Positions 60,113 to 64,000 of a stretch of 64,000 bases of DNA are shown piece after piece. Position 1 is the first letter of the stretch; every line of letters starts with the position of its first letter. The notes under the pieces are model-generated. The model saw only the letters and a program-made list of their open reading frames with translations. It did no database searches and was not told the origin of the DNA. Source of the stretch: Rhodoferax sediminis (GTDB lineage: Bacteria; Pseudomonadota; Gammaproteobacteria; Burkholderiales; Burkholderiaceae_C); assembly GCF_006970865.1 (NCBI RefSeq), contig NZ_CP035503.1, positions 3,113,001 to 3,177,000 of the forward strand, in the 5' to 3' direction. The translations under genes were made by a program, and so were the position numbers.

Positions 60113-61093
60113 ATGGACATCCCCAACGTTTCGAGGCGCCACGCACTGGCTGCCCTGGCCGCCATGACCACGATGGGCAGCTTGCCCGCCCGTGCACAAG
60201 CCTATCCCTCCAAGCCTGTGCGGGTGATCGTCCCGTATGCGCCCGGTGGCGCGCTCGACTCCGTCGCGCGGCTCTTCAGCCTGCGCATGGCCGCCAGGTT
60301 GGGGGCGACCTTCATCGTCGAGAACAAGCCCGGCGCAAACAACATCATCGGCAACGAAACTGTGGCAAAGGCGCCGGCCAACGGGTACACCATCCTCTTC
60401 GCTGGGGCGCCGTTCGCGCTCAACACGGCCCTCGGCATCAAGGAACCGTATGACGTGCTGAAGGACTTTGCGCCGGTGATGCTCGTCAGCAGTACACCGG
60501 TGATCATCACCGTCAACCCCGCAACGCCTTACCGCACACTGGCCGACATCGTCGCCGCTTCCAAGGCCGACCCCAAGGGTCTCAGCTTCGCCACGGCCGG
60601 CGTCGGCTCCATGCCCCACCTGGTGGGCGAGGCTCTGCGACTGCAGAGCGGCGCGAACCTCACGCACGTGGGCTACAAGGGCTCCGCGCCCGCGCTGCAG
60701 GACGCCATGGGCGGCGCCGTCCCCCTGTTTTTCGACGCCTACACGCCGGCCGGCGTGCAGGTGGCAGCGGGCAAGCTGCGCGGCATCGCCGTGGCGTCGC
60801 CAACCCGGCTGCGGCCGCTGCCGAACATCCCGACCACGGCCGAGCAGGGCTTTCCCGGCATCGTGGGCGAGGCCTTCCAGGCCCTGCTCGTGCCGGCCGG
60901 GACACCGCGCGCCATCATCGACAAGCTCCATGAGGTCGCGCTGGCAGTCAGCCGCGAGCCTGAGGTGCGCGACCGGCTGGTGCAGCAGGGCTACAACATC
61001 CTCGCCAGCACGCCCGAAGAATTGACGACGTATGTGCATCGCGAAATCAACCGATGGACGCCGATCGTGAAGGCCGCTGGGATCAAGCTTTGA
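60113..61093 (+). CDS. Bug/TctC-family periplasmic receptor (twin-arginine-like signal)
   Basis: A 326-residue binding protein. Of two adjacent ATG codons (60110, 60113) the second is better spaced from AGGAG. The leader contains SRRHALAALAAM, with consecutive arginines resembling a Tat signal, and cleavage near ARAQ. The mature part starts PSKPVRVIVPYAPGGALD, with VENKPGANNIIGNETVA as ligand loop. This gives the fourth intact Bug protein of the window, again without TctA/B. Confidence 0.9.
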   Translation: MDIPNVSRRHALAALAAMTTMGSLPARAQAYPSKPVRVIVPYAPGGALDSVARLFSLRMAARLGATFIVENKPGANNIIGNETVAKAPANGYTILFAGAPFALNTALGIKEPYDVLKDFAPVMLVSSTPVIITVNPATPYRTLADIVAASKADPKGLSFATAGVGSMPHLVGEALRLQSGANLTHVGYKGSAPALQDAMGGAVPLFFDAYTPAGVQVAAGKLRGIAVASPTRLRPLPNIPTTAEQGFPGIVGEAFQALLVPAGTPRAIIDKLHEVALAVSREPEVRDRLVQQGYNILASTPEELTTYVHREINRWTPIVKAAGIKL

Positions 61094-61101
61094 GCACCGG
61101 C

Positions 61102-61644
61102 ATGGACGCACTCGGGGATCTTCCGATCGTCTCGGTGAACGAGCTGTGCCGTTACGTGGGGCAGGAAGTCGGCATGAGCGACTGGGTGACCATCGAGCAA
61201 CGTGACATTGATGATTTCGCGCGGCTCACCCGGGACGACCAGTGGATCCACATCGACCGAGAGCGCGCGGCGCGGGAGCGGGGCGGCACGGTTGCGCACG
61301 GCTTTCTCACGCTGTCGTTCCTCTCGTACCTGGCACGCAGCATATCGTTTCGCATCGCCGACGTGACCCACGGCGTGAACTACGGGTTCGACAAACTGCG
61401 CTTCACCAGCTTCGTTCCCTGTGGCGCCCGCGTGCGGCTGCGCCAGACCTTGAAGGCCGTGGAGCCGAAGGCGGGTGGCATGGCCCTCACTCGCCACTGC
61501 GTCATGGAAGTCGACGGAAGCGACAAACCGGCGCTGGTGGCGGACTGGATCACGCTCGTCTACACCGCAGCGCCCGCTGCCACGACCGGCGGTGAAGCGC
61601 CGCCGGTCGGCCGGGCAGCATCAAGCGTCGCGCGCGCAGGCTGA
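61102..61644 (+). CDS. MaoC-like acyl-CoA dehydratase
   Basis: A 180-residue hot-dog-fold hydratase. The MaoC/R-hydratase motif is visible as DDQWIHID followed by GGTVAHGFLTLSFLSYL, giving the Asp/His catalytic pair. ATG 61102 lies 8 bases after the Bug stop; a TTG at 61090 overlapping that stop and an ATG at 61054 are alternatives. With the crotonase-type enzyme two genes earlier, the operon has two hydratase types, possibly of opposite stereochemistry. The 3' end overlaps the antisense tail of the broken dehydrogenase. Confidence 0.82.
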   Translation: MDALGDLPIVSVNELCRYVGQEVGMSDWVTIEQRDIDDFARLTRDDQWIHIDRERAARERGGTVAHGFLTLSFLSYLARSISFRIADVTHGVNYGFDKLRFTSFVPCGARVRLRQTLKAVEPKAGGMALTRHCVMEVDGSDKPALVADWITLVYTAAPAATTGGEAPPVGRAASSVARAG

Positions 61645-62100
61645 AAGCATCCGGCGCCCGAGCGTGGCGCGATGCAGCTCGGACGCGCCGTCGTAGATGC
61701 GGAAGGGGCGCAGCTCGCTCATCCCTCGCGAGCTGCGCCCCTTCGGATATTCCTAGGGCGCCCATCAGCTGGGCGGTGCGGTCGGCCACCCGGTACAGCG
61801 TTTCGGAGCCGCGCAGTTGAGCGCGCCGGGGCCGAGGTAGCTGCGGCCGGCTTCCTCCAGAACGACGAAGCGCTGCACCCAGGAGAGCCCCAGGCCGCCA
61901 TGGTTGCGCGGCATCTGCGGCAGGTAGAGACCCTGTTCGCGCGCCATGGGGCGCAGCTTCGCGAGCGCGGCATCCAGGGCTTGCGGATCGTGGATGTGCT
62001 CACGGCCCTCCATCGGAATGGCATGCCCGTCAACGAAGGCACGCACGCGCTGGCGCAGTTCGGCGCAGGTGGCATCGCGCTCGACATCAAGGAGATTCAT
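61621..62100 (-). pseudogene. Collapsed acyl-CoA dehydrogenase gene
   Basis: The minus strand from ATG 62100 encodes about the first 100 residues of an acyl-CoA dehydrogenase (LRPMAREQGLYLPQMPRNHG, GLGLSWVQRFVVLEEAGRSY). After about 61800 it jumps to fragments of the C-terminus (VADRTAQLMGALGI, then in another frame RPFRIYDGASELHRATLGRR and a stop at 61621). About 250 central residues, including the flavin site, are missing, and the junction contains a perfect foldback (61702-61744). The intact relative is at 45782-47014. Confidence 0.85.
61702..61744. repeat. Perfect 17-bp inverted repeat (foldback) at a deletion junction
   Basis: GAAGGGGCGCAGCTCGC (61702-61718) is repeated exactly in inverted form at 61728-61744 with a 9-base spacer. 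One arm is native coding sequence of the dehydrogenase tail (ELRPF); the other is an inverted copy of it. The hairpin would also work as a strong stem in either transcript. Confidence 0.85.
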
Positions 62101-62220
62101 TGCAGGACCTCCTGGCGCGCCGCCTCGCCTTGGCCGCGGACGGCCTGGAGCAGCGTGAGTCTGTTTGCATCAATAATCATCGGGGCAATGTAGGCCTCAC
62201 TCTTCCGTGCGCTAACAGTT

Positions 62221-62237
62221 GTTTCAAATATTGGAAC
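62221..62237. promoter_or_regulatory. IclR-type operator ahead of IclR gene (copy 2)
   Basis: GTTTCA-N5-TGGAAC, one mismatch from the perfect site at 55812-55828, located 42 bases before the IclR ATG (62279) and upstream of the antisense dehydrogenase remnant. It suggests autoregulation and control of the island by the same protein. Confidence 0.6.
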
Positions 62238-62278
62238 GATGATTCGCAACTATCCCGCCCTTGAGGCAGAATTCCCCC

Positions 62279-63103
62279 ATGCGCCAGCCCCGCCCTGTGC
62301 ACCAGATCAAGGACCTGCAGGACCTGCGTCGGGTCCGTGACGATGACCCGAACTTCTCAGGCACGCTGGCCAAGGGGCTGATGATCCTGCAGACGTTCGT
62401 GCAGGAGCCGCGCGCGCACGCCAACAGCGAACTCGCCGAGCGCCTAGGGTTGCCGCGGCCCACCGTCAGCCGGCTGTGCCGCAGCCTGCAGGTACTCGGG
62501 TTTCTCGACCACGACGAGCGGCTCGACCGCTACTTCATCGGCCCGGCCGCCGTGACGCTGGGGTACCCCTATGTGATCAACACGCCACTGATCGCCCAAC
62601 TGCGCCCCGCCATGCAGGCCATAGCCGACCGCTTTGAGGGTGCCGCCTCCGTGGGCGTGACCATGGACCTGGACGTCGTTTATGTGGAGACCAGCACCCA
62701 CGACCAGGGCACGCTCGCGCGCCCTGGCGCTGGCGCGACGCGCGGGATTGTGGAGACCGCGATGGGCCGGGCCTGGCTGGCCCAGCTCGCGCCGGCGGAG
62801 CGCAACAGCTTTCTTGCCCGCTCGAAGCTGGAGCGCCCCGAGACATACGGCCGCAGCATCGCTGGGGCGAAAGAGAGCGTGGCCAGCTACGCCAAGCGGG
62901 GCTTCGCCGTCAGCATGGGCGACGCAGGGTATGGCGTGCATGCTGTCGGCGTCGCGTCGAGGATCCGGTATGGCCAACGGGTGCTGCTGTTCAACTGCGC
63001 GCTGCCGGGGTATCGGGGCAAGCAGGCAGATCTGTTGAAAATGGTCGGGCCGGCGCTTGTACAGTTGGTGAGCATGTCAGGGCGGCAGTCTGGCGTTCGG
63101 TAG
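62279..63103 (+). CDS. IclR-family regulator of the second acyl-CoA island
   Basis: A 274-residue IclR protein. Winged helix about 35-90 (NSELAERLGLPRPTVSRLCR) and effector domain with MDLDVVYVETSTHDQG. ATG 62279 is used; an in-frame TTG lies at 62261. The N-terminal extension before the helix-turn-helix (about 30 residues, QIKDLQDLRRVRDDD) is longer than in the other IclR proteins here. The 3' part is overlapped in antisense by the run-on frame of the truncated MFS gene. The site at 62221 is a probable autoregulatory operator. Confidence 0.9.
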   Translation: MRQPRPVHQIKDLQDLRRVRDDDPNFSGTLAKGLMILQTFVQEPRAHANSELAERLGLPRPTVSRLCRSLQVLGFLDHDERLDRYFIGPAAVTLGYPYVINTPLIAQLRPAMQAIADRFEGAASVGVTMDLDVVYVETSTHDQGTLARPGAGATRGIVETAMGRAWLAQLAPAERNSFLARSKLERPETYGRSIAGAKESVASYAKRGFAVSMGDAGYGVHAVGVASRIRYGQRVLLFNCALPGYRGKQADLLKMVGPALVQLVSMSGRQSGVR

Positions 63104-64000
63104 CGTTTGCAACCTGTTGGAAAAGATGAGACCCGAGGCGGATTCAACCGGTTGATGCAACACACTAAAACTGCGTGAGCATAAGGAGTGTCGTAAATGA
63201 AGTATTGGACACGAACCGTAAGCAATGGGATGAACGCCCCCACGCCCAGTGCAAATAGAGACATGAGTCCAAGCGCGTTGACAATTGTCAACTCCCCCAA
63301 GAATACGACCACGAGCATGGCCGGGGCGCTAAGGACACTCATCGCGTTTCCGGCGATCATCAGGCGCTCAATGGGCACCGTGCGAACGAGGTGTCGTGTG
63401 AGGGCATTGCCCAGCGACATGCCCACGACCAGCAAGGCGAGACAAAGTCCGACCTTATGCACAGGGCGATGCAGTTCCGAGGAAACAATAAACGGCGCCG
63501 CGGCAACGAAACCAAAGATGGAATTTGTCGAGCGGCCACCGCCCAGGGCAAAGCCCACGAAGGATGGCGAGCGCAGCAGCAGCTTGTAGTCGCGCACCAG
63601 CGATGCAACCCTCACGCTCCCTGTCGGTCGCCCGGTTTCCGGCAGGAGACGCCAGGCGAACACGAGCGTGACGGCACCGAGCGCGGCCAGCGTCAGGAAG
63701 ATGGAACGCCAGCCGAAGAGCACTGAAAGCGCCGACCCCAGTAATGGCGCCAGGCCCGGCCCAAGCATCATGAAGAGGTTGAGCAGGGCAAGGTCCCTCA
63801 CTGCCTCGCCGGCCGAAGCCGTATCGCGCACAATGGCGCGCCCCAGCACCAGACCGGCGGAGCCGCCCAGCGCCTGGAACAGCCGGACAACGATGAGGGT
63901 ATGCGCGTCGGAAGCAAACGCTGCCGCCAACCCTGCCACGACATAAAGAGCCATTCCCACGATCAGCAACGGCCGACGCCCGAAGCTGTCGGACAGCGGG
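62887..64000 (-). CDS. Bcr/CflA-like MFS drug-resistance transporter, start outside window and 3' end replaced
   Basis: The gene enters from the right edge. The sequence from 64000 down to about 63190 encodes roughly helices 2-10 of a Bcr/CflA-type efflux carrier (SFGRRPLLIVGMALYVVAG, RLFQALGGSAGLVLGRAI, GPGLAPLLG). At about 63190 the similarity stops, and the frame runs on through unrelated sequence, antisense to the IclR gene, to a stop at 62887. The last helices are missing, so the transporter has been cut by a rearrangement and is probably not functional. Confidence 0.7.
   Translation of the reverse strand, partial: PLSDSFGRRPLLIVGMALYVVAGLAAAFASDAHTLIVVRLFQALGGSAGLVLGRAIVRDTASAGEAVRDLALLNLFMMLGPGLAPLLGSALSVLFGWRSIFLTLAALGAVTLVFAWRLLPETGRPTGSVRVASLVRDYKLLLRSPSFVGFALGGGRSTNSIFGFVAAAPFIVSSELHRPVHKVGLCLALLVVGMSLGNALTRHLVRTVPIERLMIAGNAMSVLSAPAMLVVVFLGELTIVNALGLMSLFALGVGAFIPLLTVRVQYFIYDTPYAHAVLVCCINRLNPPRVSSFPTGCKRYRTPDCRPDMLTNCTSAGPTIFNRSACLPRYPGSAQLNSSTRWPYRILDATPTACTPYPASPMLTAKPRLA

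Overview
The window is GC-rich DNA from a beta-proteobacterium, most likely of the order Burkholderiales (Cupriavidus, Bordetella, Achromobacter or Variovorax type). The basis is codon use, several IclR regulators, and several orphan Bug/TctC periplasmic receptors with no TctA or TctB partners. It is almost entirely catabolic accessory genome: transporters, CoA ligases, oxygenases, dehydrogenases and their local regulators, broken up by a decayed mobile-element patch. No rRNA, complete tRNA or CRISPR array was seen.

Region 1 (1-8942, plus strand). The end of an IclR regulator is followed by a CobS-like AAA+ ATPase and a CobT-like VWA protein with no CobN large subunit nearby. A second IclR gene then precedes an MFS transporter, an acylating sulfoacetaldehyde dehydrogenase and an AMP-forming ligase. 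This is the gene set and order expected of a sulfoacetate pathway (sau genes), with a 17-bp palindrome upstream of the transporter. Region 2 (8974-10618) is debris: a broken fabB carrying a 19-G run, a strong hairpin, a scrap resembling a tRNA 3' end, and an IS630-type remnant.

Region 3 (10619-15360) holds an orphan NitT/TauT binding protein, a Crp/Fnr regulator and, divergently, a two-subunit sulfopyruvate-type decarboxylase plus a GMC flavin oxidoreductase. Sulfopyruvate decarboxylase and the sau enzymes meet at sulfoacetaldehyde, so regions 1 and 3 may both serve C2/C3 sulfonates.

Region 4 (15406-35501) is a 20-kb run of seventeen genes, all on the minus strand. In transcription order: ABC transporter (ATPase, binding protein, permease), MFS transporter, aldehyde dehydrogenase, Rieske oxygenase, flavin/2Fe-2S reductase, GMC oxidoreductase, GntR regulator, sulfatase, two-subunit aconitase X, Bug receptor, glycolate oxidase GlcDEF and a second MFS transporter. 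The two transport promoters share an operator, AACTATA-N6-TATAGTT. I read this as an undescribed pathway for a sulfated or sulfonated organic compound that ends in a 2-hydroxy acid. It is the best candidate for something new.

Region 5 (35675-41756): a pair of DUF202 membrane proteins, fused and frameshifted IS remnants, an AbiE type IV toxin-antitoxin pair, a remnant of an inovirus Gp2/YagK-like protein, a membrane protein with a split zinc ribbon, and an MFS gene truncated at the edge of the patch.

Regions 6 (41773-52058) and 7 (54016-63103) are two related acyl-CoA islands. Each has an ADP-forming CoA ligase, an SDR, an MDR-type reductase, acyl-CoA dehydrogenase sequence, Bug receptor(s) and IclR regulator(s). 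Between them lie old transposase debris, an intact-looking IS5-type element (52917-53856) and the tail of a fifth Bug gene. Region 7 contains a collapsed acyl-CoA dehydrogenase with a perfect 17-bp foldback, and matching IclR-type operators at 55812 and 62221. The window ends inside a Bcr/CflA-like MFS gene that has lost its 3' end.
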